DNA from: Bacteroides sp. | Lineage (GTDB): Bacteria; Bacteroidota; Bacteroidia; Bacteroidales; Bacteroidaceae | Direction of reading: 5' to 3' | Assembly (NCBI GenBank): GCA_019412865.1 | Contig: DXOJ01000310.1 | Span: 1-7,122 of the forward strand | Length of the DNA stretch: 7,122 nucleotides | In this document: positions 1 to 6,159 of the stretch, piece by piece | Layout: the number at the start of each line of letters is the position of its first letter | How positions within the stretch are numbered: the first letter of the stretch is position 1 | Program-made: the position numbers and the translations under genes | The notes under the pieces: generated by a model | The model's database searches: none | What the model saw: the letters and a program-made list of their open reading frames with translations, nothing else | Told to the model about the DNA's origin: nothing

Positions 1-117
1 ACTCTATATTGTGTATTCGCGGGAACTGGTATCAAGAACCGTCGTCGTAAACTCCGCCGTCAACGTGAATTGGACGTTTATTTCCAGGCGAATAAAGATA
101 ACATTATTAAGAAATAA
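1..117 (+). CDS. C-terminal fragment, probable RND efflux pump inner-membrane subunit
   Basis: Frame 1 is open from the first base to TAA at 115-117 and gives the last 38 residues of a protein that begins outside the window. The fragment starts with a short hydrophobic stretch (TLYCVFAG), then becomes very basic (NRRRKLRRQR) and ends in a polar tail (DNIIKK). A final membrane helix followed by a positively charged cytoplasmic tail fits the end of a polytopic inner-membrane protein. The RND assignment rests mainly on context: the gene 12 nt downstream is a small PII-like protein of a kind known to sit beside CzcA/CusA-type RND pumps. No RND signature motif lies in these 38 residues, so the family is inferred. 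Another polytopic transporter is the main alternative. Confidence 0.5.
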   Translation, partial: TLYCVFAGTGIKNRRRKLRRQRELDVYFQANKDNIIKK

Positions 118-129
118 CAGAAAAGAAAT

Positions 130-423
130 ATGAAATCAGTATTGATAACATTCGACCAGGCTTATTACGAACGAATCATGGCGTTGCTCGACCGTTTGGG
201 TTGTCGTGGCTTTACATACCTTGAAAAAGTACAGGGACGTGGTTCGAAAACAGGCGATCCGCATTTCGGAAGCCATGCCTGGCCAAGTATGTGCTCGGCT
301 ATCCTGACAGTGGTAGAAGATAACAAAGTCGATTCATTGCTCGACACCTTGCATAAAATGGATTTGCAGACGGAACAATTAGGTTTGCGTGCATTTGTGT
401 GGAACATTGAACGGACCATTTAA
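130..423 (+). CDS. Small PII-like / CutA-like signalling protein next to efflux pump
   Basis: 97-residue soluble protein. The order of elements fits the ferredoxin-like fold of PII and CutA proteins: a first strand at residues 2-8 (SVLITF), a helix at about 9-23, a second strand with a glycine-rich turn at about 25-38 (KVQGRG), a flexible loop at about 38-54, a strand at 55-64 (AILTVVED), a helix at about 66-78 and a last strand at 84-95. The classical PII B-loop (TGxxGDGKIF-like) and the T-loop tyrosine are absent, so it is not a canonical GlnB/GlnK. The loop carries Asp43, His45, His49, Met54 and Cys55, which could bind a metal. The upstream gene ends 12 nt before the ATG and the terminator at 445-492 closes the unit, so the two are probably co-transcribed. 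A role in sensing for, or regulating, the upstream pump is inferred from the PII-like group reported beside metal-efflux RND genes. The start has only a weak purine-rich stretch before it. Confidence 0.65.
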   Translation: MKSVLITFDQAYYERIMALLDRLGCRGFTYLEKVQGRGSKTGDPHFGSHAWPSMCSAILTVVEDNKVDSLLDTLHKMDLQTEQLGLRAFVWNIERTI

Positions 424-444
424 ATGTGATCCGGTAGATAGATA

Positions 445-492
445 AAAAGGAAAGGAGAATCTAATAAATAATGTAGATTCTCCTTTCTTTTT
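445..492. terminator. Strong intrinsic terminator, possibly bidirectional
   Basis: AAAGGAGAATCTA (451-463) and TAGATTCTCCTTT (474-486) form a perfect 13-bp stem around a 10-nt loop. The pairing continues outward through G450-C487, a G449-T488 wobble and four A-T pairs, so the A-run at 444-448 faces the T-run at 488-492. It follows the PII-like gene's stop codon by about 20 nt. The A and T tracts on the two sides would allow termination on either strand, but no opposing gene ends here. Confidence 0.9.
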
Positions 493-512
493 GTGGCTTT
501 TGTCTATCTTTG
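480..512 (+). promoter_or_regulatory. Bacteroides-type promoter for the O-acylation operon
   Basis: TATCTTTG at 505-512 matches the Bacteroides housekeeping -7 element TAnnTTTG exactly, 26 nt before the ATG at 539. This predicts a start of transcription near 518-520 and a leader of about 20 nt. No exact TTTG -33 element sits at the usual 19-21 nt spacing; that position falls in the pyrimidine-rich right arm of the terminator (about 481-486). The promoter therefore abuts and partly overlaps the preceding terminator. Confidence 0.6.
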
Positions 513-538
513 CGGTCGTTTGGGATTTTAGAAACATT

Positions 539-1939
539 ATGGAGATAATAAAGAATTATTTGAAATATTCGTTGTGGTTCGTACTGATTGTATTTGCAGC
601 CTTACTCGGGCTTCATTGGCTTCCGGTACTGACCATTGACGGGCACACGATGAGGCGTGTAGACCTTTTGAGCGACCTTCGTTATCCGGAATCGGAGATT
701 GCCACAGCTGATTCGGACAGTATCCCTTTGCCTCCAGTTGTAAAGCCGGTCTTTGTAGATACTTGTCGTGCAGGTATGACTTGCATTGAAGATTACAGTG
801 ATTCCACCCTCCGGGGGATGGCTCCTTTTTATGAAGCACTCAATCGTATCTCTTCCAGTGATTCAGATGACTCTGATGACAAACAGGTACGCATTGCCGT
901 ATTCGGAGACTCCTTTATCGAAGCGGATATATTTACGGCCGACTTGCGCGAAATGCTTCAGAAACAATTCGGCGGTTGCGGTGTAGGTTTTGTTACCATC
1001 ACCTCCATGACAAGCGGTTACCGCCCTACAGTACGGCATACATTTGGCGGATGGTCCAGCCATGCAGTAACAGACAGCGTCTATTTTGACAAGAAGAAAC
1101 AAGGCATATCCGGTCACTATTTCGTTCCCCGGAATGGAGCTTATGTAGAATTGCGCGGGCAAAATAAATATGCCTCCCTGCTTGATACTTGCCAGCGTGC
1201 CTCCATTTTCTTTTATAATAAGGATTCTGTACTTCTTTCTGCCCGTGTGAACAAAGGGGAAAGCAAAAATTATTCATTAGGTCCTTCCGATGGATTACAA
1301 CAAGTTCAGGTGGACGGACGCATCGGTTCTATCCGTTGGACAGTAGATCGTGCGGACTCTACCCTGTTCTATGGCTTGGCAATGGATGGAAAGAAAGGAA
1401 TTATTCTCGATAACTTCTCGTTACGTGGCAGTTCTGGTCTTTCTCTGCGTGGTATTCCGGTACAAATGCTGAAGCAGTTTAACCGCCAGCGTCCTTACGA
1501 CCTGATTATCCTCGAATATGGCCTGAATGTAGCTACCGAACGAGGACGCAATTATGATAATTACCAGAAAGGATTGATTACTGCTATCGAGCATCTGAAA
1601 GAATGTTTCCCACAAGCGGGAATCCTACTGTTGAGCGTCGGCGACCGTGATTATAAAAACGAGAACGGTGAACTTCGCACTATGCCCGGTGTTAAGAATC
1701 TGATTCGTTATCAGCAAAATATTGCGGCCGAAAGTAATATTGCTTTTTGGAATATGTTTGAAGCCATGGGGGGAGACGGAAGTATGGCAAAACTGGTTCA
1801 TGCTAAACCTTCTATGGCAAACTACGATTATACACATATAAACTTCCGAGGCGGCAAGCATTTGGCGGGACTGCTTTATGAAACCATGATTTATGGTAAG
1901 GAACAATACGACAGGAGGCGTGCTTATGAGAAAGAATAA
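539..1939 (+). CDS. Membrane-anchored SGNH/GDSL hydrolase-like protein, putative glycan O-acyltransferase/esterase
   Basis: 466 residues from the ATG at 539. An in-frame TTG at 491 would add 16 residues but lies inside the terminator and upstream of the promoter, so it is rejected. Residues 1-10 are polar and basic, 11-29 form one membrane segment, and the rest should be periplasmic. An acidic linker (Ser105-Asp114, mostly Ser and Asp) leads into the SGNH core. Block I is FGDSF with Ser125 as predicted nucleophile; glycines near 297-300 (LRGSSG) fit block II; EYGLN puts Gly328 and Asn330 in block III; DYTH (Asp430, His433) is block V. Between blocks I and II lies a long insert (about 150-285) rich in predicted strands, recalling the carbohydrate-binding insert of PatB/Ape1-type proteins; that comparison is by pattern only. 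It is first in an operon with a second SGNH gene and an MBOAT gene. It may transfer acyl groups from the MBOAT to a glycan, or remove them. Direction, acyl group and glycan are unknown. Confidence 0.75.
   Translation: MEIIKNYLKYSLWFVLIVFAALLGLHWLPVLTIDGHTMRRVDLLSDLRYPESEIATADSDSIPLPPVVKPVFVDTCRAGMTCIEDYSDSTLRGMAPFYEALNRISSSDSDDSDDKQVRIAVFGDSFIEADIFTADLREMLQKQFGGCGVGFVTITSMTSGYRPTVRHTFGGWSSHAVTDSVYFDKKKQGISGHYFVPRNGAYVELRGQNKYASLLDTCQRASIFFYNKDSVLLSARVNKGESKNYSLGPSDGLQQVQVDGRIGSIRWTVDRADSTLFYGLAMDGKKGIILDNFSLRGSSGLSLRGIPVQMLKQFNRQRPYDLIILEYGLNVATERGRNYDNYQKGLITAIEHLKECFPQAGILLLSVGDRDYKNENGELRTMPGVKNLIRYQQNIAAESNIAFWNMFEAMGGDGSMAKLVHAKPSMANYDYTHINFRGGKHLAGLLYETMIYGKEQYDRRRAYEKE
1913..1918 (+). 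promoter_or_regulatory. Ribosome binding site that sets the second SGNH start
   Basis: AGGAGG lies 7 nt before the ATG at 1926, inside the last codons of the first SGNH gene. An unusually good Shine-Dalgarno for this kind of genome, it favours the ATG at 1926 over the in-frame ATG at 1893. The protein starting at 1926 also begins directly with a good signal peptide. Confidence 0.75.
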
Positions 1940-2843
1940 CCAGTTGTCGATCTTTATTCTTATTCTCACCGGTATGTTAAGTACCCTTTGTTTACTTACA
2001 GAAGCAATCGCACAAGACCGTATGCCTATATGTCCTCCATTAGGGAAGACTACAAAGCTGATAAAGCCCTTACGGGAAATGAACTGGGCGAATGATACGA
2101 TTGCTGTACAAATAGCCTTTCCTTCAGCCTTCCGCGAAACTGGGCGGAATGAGATTCTTGATAGTATTGCTCTGCTAGCTCCCGTCTTTGAACATCTCCG
2201 CCAAGTGCGTGCCGGACTTTCTGAAGATACAGTCCGCATCTTTCATATTGGCGACAGTCATGTACGTGGACATATCTACCCTCAAACCACTGGTACCCGT
2301 TTGACAGAAACTTTCGGTGCTGTTTCTTATATAGATAAAGGCGTCAACGGAGCTACGTGCCTTACATTTACCCATCCGGATCGTATTGCTGAAATCGCCT
2401 CCTTGAAGCCCGAACTATTGATTCTCTCTTTCGGAACCAATGAAAGCCATAACCGGCGTTATAATATAAATGCCCATTACAATCAGATGGATGAACTTGT
2501 GAAACTGTTGCGCGACAGTCTTCCTAACATCCCCATTCTTCTGACTACCCCTCCCGGTTCCTATGAAAGTTTCCGGCAACGGAGGCGTAGACGCACGTAT
2601 GCCATCAATCCCCGTACGGCAACAGCAGCGGAAACCATCCGCCGTTATGCAAAAGACCATCGCTTGCTCGTGTGGGATATGTACGATGTCGTCGGAGGAA
2701 AGCGTCGTGCCTGCACGAACTGGACGGATGCAAAGCTGATGCGTCCCGATCATGTACATTATTTACCTGAAGGATACATCCTGCAAGGAAATTTATTATA
2801 CCAAGCACTTATCAAAGCATATAATGACTATGTTTCCCATTGA
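1926..2843 (+). CDS. Secreted SGNH/GDSL hydrolase, putative glycan O-acyl esterase/transferase
   Basis: 305 residues. Residues 1-30 look like a Sec signal peptide: basic MRKNN, a hydrophobic core at about 8-24, and AIA before Gln30 as a likely cleavage site; no lipobox cysteine is seen, so a soluble periplasmic protein is expected. All SGNH blocks are present: HIGDSH with Ser111 (block I), GVNGAT with Gly142 (II), FGTNES with Gly170 and Asn172 (III), and DHVH with Asp275 and His278 (V). The core is more canonical than that of the upstream paralogue and lacks its long insert. A very basic stretch, RQRRRRR at 217-223, lies between blocks III and V and could contact an anionic glycan. The start overlaps the preceding gene by 14 nt and the 3' end overlaps the MBOAT gene, so translation is probably coupled. 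Acting on the same glycan as its neighbours is inferred. A plain acetylesterase is the main alternative to a transferase. Confidence 0.8.
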   Translation: MRKNNQLSIFILILTGMLSTLCLLTEAIAQDRMPICPPLGKTTKLIKPLREMNWANDTIAVQIAFPSAFRETGRNEILDSIALLAPVFEHLRQVRAGLSEDTVRIFHIGDSHVRGHIYPQTTGTRLTETFGAVSYIDKGVNGATCLTFTHPDRIAEIASLKPELLILSFGTNESHNRRYNINAHYNQMDELVKLLRDSLPNIPILLTTPPGSYESFRQRRRRRTYAINPRTATAAETIRRYAKDHRLLVWDMYDVVGGKRRACTNWTDAKLMRPDHVHYLPEGYILQGNLLYQALIKAYNDYVSH

Positions 2844-4317
2844 TATAGATTTCAGTAGACTGAAAGAGGTACTTACCTACGATCCGCAAGCGCCGATGAT
2901 ATTCAGCAGTGGCATCTTCCTTTGGTTGTTCGCTGCTTTCATGGTAGTGTATGTGTTGTTACAACGTAAATATACTGCCCGTATCTTGTTTGTTACCCTC
3001 TTCTCCTACTATTTTTACTATAAGAGTAGCGGTACTTATTTTTTCCTGCTTGCCATAGTCACTGTTGCCGACTTCTTGCTTGCGCAACTTATGGAGCATA
3101 CCCAAGGACATTGGAAGCGTAAAGGATTGGTAACTTTGAGTCTGGGTATTAATCTAGGACTTCTTGTCTATTTCAAATATACCAATTTCCTGGGTGGAGT
3201 GATAGCGTCATTGATGGGAGGAGAATTTACCGCTCTTGATATATTCCTGCCGGTCGGTATCTCCTTCTTTACTTTCCAGTCGCTAAGCTACACCATCGAC
3301 GTTTATCGGAGAGACATAAAGCCATTGACGAATCTTTTGGACTATGCTTTCTACGTATCTTTCTTTCCCCAGTTGGTGGCGGGACCTATCGTGCGTGCCC
3401 GCGACTTTATCCCGCAAATCCGGAAACCTCTCTTTGTCTCGCAGGAGATGTTCGGCCGCGGAATCTTTCTGATCGTATCCGGTCTTTTCAAGAAAGCCAT
3501 TATCTCCGATTATATCAGTATAAACTTTGTAGAACGTATTTTTGATAATCCTACTCTCTATTCCGGTGTTGAGAACCTGATGGGAGTCTATGGTTATGCT
3601 TTGCAGATTTACTGTGACTTTTCCGGATATAGCGACATGGCTATCGGTATCGCCTTATTGTTAGGTTTCCATTTCAATCTCAACTTTAATTCGCCTTATA
3701 AGTCTGCCTCTATTACTGAATTTTGGCATCGTTGGCACATCTCTTTATCCAGTTGGTTGCGAGATTATCTGTATATCTCTTTAGGCGGAAACCGGAAAGG
3801 TAAGTTCCGGCAATATCTGAATCTTATCATTACCATGTTTTTGGGTGGATTGTGGCATGGTGCCTCCTGGAACTTCGTTCTTTGGGGAACTTTTCATGGA
3901 GTAGCCTTGGCAATCCATAAAATGTGGATGTCTATCACCGGGCGTAAGAAAGGAGAGGAAAGTCACGGTTGGCGTCATGTGTTTGGAGTAATTATCACTT
4001 TCCATTTTGTCTGCTTCTGCTGGATATTCTTCCGCAATGCCGATTTCCAGAATTCAATGGATATGTTGGGACAGATATTCACCACTTTCCGTCCGCAACT
4101 GTTCCCGCAATTACTAGAAGGATATTGGAAAGTGTTTGCGTTGATGTTGCTTGGCTTCCTGCTTCATTTTGCTCCCGATAGTTGGGAAAATGCAGTTTGT
4201 CGAGGCGTTATTCGTTTGCCGTTCCTAGGAAAGGCAGTATTGATGGTCGCTTTGATTTACCTGGTTATTCAGATAAAGAGTTCGGAAATTCAGCCGTTTA
4301 TTTATTTCCAGTTTTAA
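2830..4317 (+). CDS. MBOAT family O-acyltransferase (AlgI/DltB/PatA-like)
   Basis: 495 residues from the ATG at 2830 (497 if the ATG at 2824 is used; an in-frame ATG at 2752 lies far inside the previous gene and is unlikely). Many hydrophobic segments are visible, at about 24-44, 52-65, 70-87, 100-117, 139-156, 209-224, 249-279, 329-362, 384-401, 435-448 and 465-482, so it is a polytopic inner-membrane protein. MBOAT signatures are clear: PVGISFFTFQ (141-150), PQLVAGPIVR (180-189), CDFSGYSDMA (262-271), EFWHRWHISL with His300 (297-306), and GGLWHGASWNF with His343, the expected catalytic histidine. It ends in PFIYFQF, as AlgI-type proteins in Bacteroidetes often do. Known relatives pass acetyl groups from a cytoplasmic donor through the membrane to periplasmic SGNH partners, as in alginate (AlgI with AlgJ/AlgX) and peptidoglycan (PatA with PatB) acetylation. 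Two SGNH genes upstream in the same operon fit that scheme. The acceptor cannot be read from the protein. Confidence 0.9.
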   Translation: MFPIDIDFSRLKEVLTYDPQAPMIFSSGIFLWLFAAFMVVYVLLQRKYTARILFVTLFSYYFYYKSSGTYFFLLAIVTVADFLLAQLMEHTQGHWKRKGLVTLSLGINLGLLVYFKYTNFLGGVIASLMGGEFTALDIFLPVGISFFTFQSLSYTIDVYRRDIKPLTNLLDYAFYVSFFPQLVAGPIVRARDFIPQIRKPLFVSQEMFGRGIFLIVSGLFKKAIISDYISINFVERIFDNPTLYSGVENLMGVYGYALQIYCDFSGYSDMAIGIALLLGFHFNLNFNSPYKSASITEFWHRWHISLSSWLRDYLYISLGGNRKGKFRQYLNLIITMFLGGLWHGASWNFVLWGTFHGVALAIHKMWMSITGRKKGEESHGWRHVFGVIITFHFVCFCWIFFRNADFQNSMDMLGQIFTTFRPQLFPQLLEGYWKVFALMLLGFLLHFAPDSWENAVCRGVIRLPFLGKAVLMVALIYLVIQIKSSEIQPFIYFQF

Positions 4318-4385
4318 AGTCTTTTTCACATCGGGGAATAAATAGTTCTGATGCACGAAACAAAATCTTCCTCTAGGGAGGGTGG

Positions 4386-4460
4386 ATTGGTTAATGTAGG
4401 ACAAACTAGTCATTTTGTTGATTAATAGGGATACTATTCAGTATATTTTTTCTTTCTTTG
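4386..4460 (+). promoter_or_regulatory. Candidate promoter region of the aldo/keto reductase gene
   Basis: The 166-nt spacer 4318-4483 shows no clear terminator after the MBOAT gene, only a T-run just past its stop. Two imperfect Bacteroides-type promoters can be drawn. One has ATTG (4386-4389), a 20-nt gap and TCATTTTG (4410-4417), giving a leader of about 60 nt. The other has TTTCTTTG (4453-4460) 23 nt before the ATG, without a recognisable -33. Each -7 differs from TAnnTTTG at one position. A small inverted repeat, AATAG/CTATT (4425-4439, 5-nt loop), lies between them. Which promoter is used cannot be decided by eye. Confidence 0.3.
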
Positions 4461-4483
4461 CAAAGGAAAAAATCATTAATCAA

Positions 4484-5488
4484 ATGGATAATTCATTCAC
4501 TTATCAACCGGCAGCCGACCGTTATGAACGTATGCAGTATAAATATTGCGGTAAGAGCGGCTTGCAGTTACCTCTTATTTCTTTGGGCTTGTGGCACAAC
4601 TTTGGTAGTGTGGACAACTTCACCGTGGCAACCGATATGATAAAGTATGCTTTTGACCACGGTATCACTCATTTCGATTTGGCGAATAACTACGGTCCTG
4701 TTCCGGGAAGTGCGGAAACCAACTTCGGACGTATTTTGAAAGAAAATTTCCAAGGTTATCGGGATGAGATGATTATCTCTTCCAAAGCCGGACATGAAAT
4801 GTGGGCGGGCCCTTACGGTGGCAATAGTTCCCGTAAGAATCTGATGGCAAGTATCGACCAGAGTCTCCGTCGCACGGGATTGGAGTATTTCGATATTTTT
4901 TATAGCCATCGCTATGACGGTGTTACTTCGGTGGAAGAGACCATCCAAACATTGATTGACATCGTGAAGCAAGGGAAAGCCCTCTATATCGGAATCTCCA
5001 AATATCCGCCCGCACAGGCGCGTATAGCCTATGAGATGATGGCGAAAGCCGGAGTCCCTTGTCTCATCAGCCAATATCGGTATAGTATGTTTGACCGTGC
5101 GGTTGAGGCTGAAACGATTCCTTTGGCATCAGAATACGGTTCCGGTTTGATTGCTTTTTCTCCCTTGTCGCAAGGACTATTGACGGATAAGTACCTGAAC
5201 GGCATCCCGGAAGGTTCACGAGCCGCACGCTCTTCCGGTTTCCTTCAACGTTCGCAGGTCACTCCCGAAAGGGTGGCAGCTGCCCGGCAGTTGAATGAAA
5301 TCGCCCGCCGCCGCGGACAAACACTAGCTGAAATGGCATTGGCATGGGTGCTGAAGGACGAACGGATGACATCGGTGATAGTGGGGGCAAGTTCTGTGAA
5401 TCAGTTGGCAGACAACTTGAACGTATTGGGGCATTTGGAGTTTACGGCCGCCGAATTGAAGGAGATAGAAGATGTTTTGCTTCAATAA
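4484..5488 (+). CDS. gpr: Aldo/keto reductase, L-glyceraldehyde 3-phosphate reductase (YghZ/AKR14 type)
   Basis: 334 residues from the ATG at 4484. An in-frame TTG at 4415 would add 23 residues with no resemblance to the family and is rejected. The N-terminal region (MQYKYCGKSGLQLP at 17-30, SLGLWHNFG at 33-41) matches E. coli YghZ (Gpr) very closely as I recall it, as do DLANNYGPVPGSAE (65-78) and DIFYSHR (137-143). The AKR tetrad is complete: Asp65, Tyr70, Lys101, His142. The NADP-binding half is seen in FSPLSQGLLTDKYLNG (225-240) and IVGASSVNQLADN (299-311). YghZ-type enzymes are cytoplasmic NADPH-dependent (beta/alpha)8 reductases acting on L-glyceraldehyde 3-phosphate and also on methylglyoxal-like aldehydes, so detoxification is the likely role. 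The C-terminus stops shortly after the barrel and seems about a dozen residues shorter than the E. coli protein. It looks monocistronic. Its stop codon overlaps the end of the convergent sigma gene by 7 nt. Confidence 0.9.
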   Translation: MDNSFTYQPAADRYERMQYKYCGKSGLQLPLISLGLWHNFGSVDNFTVATDMIKYAFDHGITHFDLANNYGPVPGSAETNFGRILKENFQGYRDEMIISSKAGHEMWAGPYGGNSSRKNLMASIDQSLRRTGLEYFDIFYSHRYDGVTSVEETIQTLIDIVKQGKALYIGISKYPPAQARIAYEMMAKAGVPCLISQYRYSMFDRAVEAETIPLASEYGSGLIAFSPLSQGLLTDKYLNGIPEGSRAARSSGFLQRSQVTPERVAAARQLNEIARRRGQTLAEMALAWVLKDERMTSVIVGASSVNQLADNLNVLGHLEFTAAELKEIEDVLLQ

Positions 5489-6042
5489 GTAGCGGGGCAG
5501 ATAGCCAAGAACGTGACGAGTTGGCGTGCCGTTATATGTTGCCGAAGAAAACGGATAATGCTGTTTTTGCGGTTTTTCACAGTGCCCACGCTGCATTGCA
5601 GTTGAATGGCTATTTCCTCGTTTTTTAGTCCCTGTTCAAAACTAAGAGAGAAAACCGTGCGCAGCTCGTCGGGTAAATGCTCAATGGCATCGTAGAGCAA
5701 ATCAAGTGTTTCTTGCTCTATGATAGAATCGCTTAAATCGACAGACAAGTCGTCAAATGCCGACAGGTAGTTTTGATGACTGTTGCCTTTGCGCAAAACC
5801 GATATGGCAGCGTTGTGTATGGAATTGTAGAGGTAAGTTTTTAAATGACCGGCAGAGTGGAACGATTTGCGTAAAGTATAGGTGCTGTAGACAGAGTCTT
5901 GCACGCAATCTTCTGATAGAAACGCAAAGTCGGCTCCCAAACAGCGAGAAGCATACAATATGAGGGAAGGGTAGACTTGTTTGTAGAAACAATCTATCTT
6001 TCCTTGCTTGAAATCATTGAAAATTTCTTCTGTAAGAATCAC
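5482..6042 (-). CDS. ECF-type RNA polymerase sigma-70 factor (Bacteroidetes type)
   Basis: 186 residues from a GTG at 6042. The frame contains no ATG. A TTG at 6093 would extend it by 17 residues but lies upstream of the promoter's -7 element, so the GTG, 22 nt after that element, is preferred. Sigma region 2 spans about 8-85: FKQGKIDCFYKQVYPSL (11-27) and SEDCVQDSVYSTY (43-55), where core sigma factors of this class have the E-D-x-V-Q-D/E signature, then LKTYLYNSIHNAAISVLRKG (67-86). Region 4 spans about 111-168: ETLDLLYDAIEHLPDELRTVF and a helix-turn-helix (NEEIAIQLQCSVGTVKNRKN at 141-160). It should direct RNA polymerase to a small regulon. Many Bacteroides ECF genes are followed by a FecR-like anti-sigma gene; here the 3' end instead runs into the convergent reductase gene. 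The gene is divergent from the secreted-protein gene at 6206, the nearest candidate target, but that link is inference. Confidence 0.88.
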   Translation of the reverse strand: MILTEEIFNDFKQGKIDCFYKQVYPSLILYASRCLGADFAFLSEDCVQDSVYSTYTLRKSFHSAGHLKTYLYNSIHNAAISVLRKGNSHQNYLSAFDDLSVDLSDSIIEQETLDLLYDAIEHLPDELRTVFSLSFEQGLKNEEIAIQLQCSVGTVKNRKNSIIRFLRQHITARQLVTFLAICPATY

Positions 6043-6064
6043 GTTGTTTGGCTTAAATTCATTG

Positions 6065-6094
6065 CAAATGTAATGAAATGATTGGCAAATCAAA
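6065..6094 (-). promoter_or_regulatory. Bacteroides-type promoter of the ECF sigma gene
   Basis: Read on the - strand, TTTG (6094-6091) is followed after 18 nt by TACATTTG (6072-6065). The second matches the -7 consensus TAnnTTTG exactly; the spacing is one base under the usual 19-21. Transcription would start near 6058-6060, just before the GTG start at 6042. This supports the GTG and argues against the TTG at 6093. It also suggests basal expression by the housekeeping sigma rather than pure autoregulation. Confidence 0.6.
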
Positions 6095-6159
6095 AAGAAA
6101 ATAAAAAAATATGGGCGTATTGTTGTCTTTTTAATATCTCAGTGCGTATAAGGTGTATG

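Noticed and set aside
491..538. TTG-initiated 16-residue extension of the first SGNH protein
   Set aside because: It begins in the terminator's T-run and upstream of the predicted transcription start; the ATG at 539 gives a normal N-terminus with a membrane anchor.
1625..2239. 204-codon open frame on the - strand across the SGNH junction
   Set aside because: It overlaps two genes with clear catalytic motifs, has no promoter or ribosome site and resembles no known protein.
4368..4386. CCTC/GAGG hairpin after the MBOAT gene as a terminator
   Set aside because: The stem is only 4 bp with a short loop and no T-run follows; it is not a convincing terminator.
4415..4483. TTG-initiated extension of the aldo/keto reductase
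   Set aside because: The extra 23 residues do not resemble the YghZ-type N-terminus, and one candidate promoter lies inside this stretch.
4568..5074. 168-codon open frame on the - strand within the reductase gene
   Set aside because: It lies wholly inside a well-recognised gene, shows no family motif and is best explained as a shadow of the coding frame.
6039..6062. Seven-codon reading frame MNLSQTT on the - strand whose TGA overlaps the sigma GTG
   Set aside because: It could suggest a coupled leader peptide, but its ATG falls at or before the predicted transcription start and it has no ribosome site; most likely chance.
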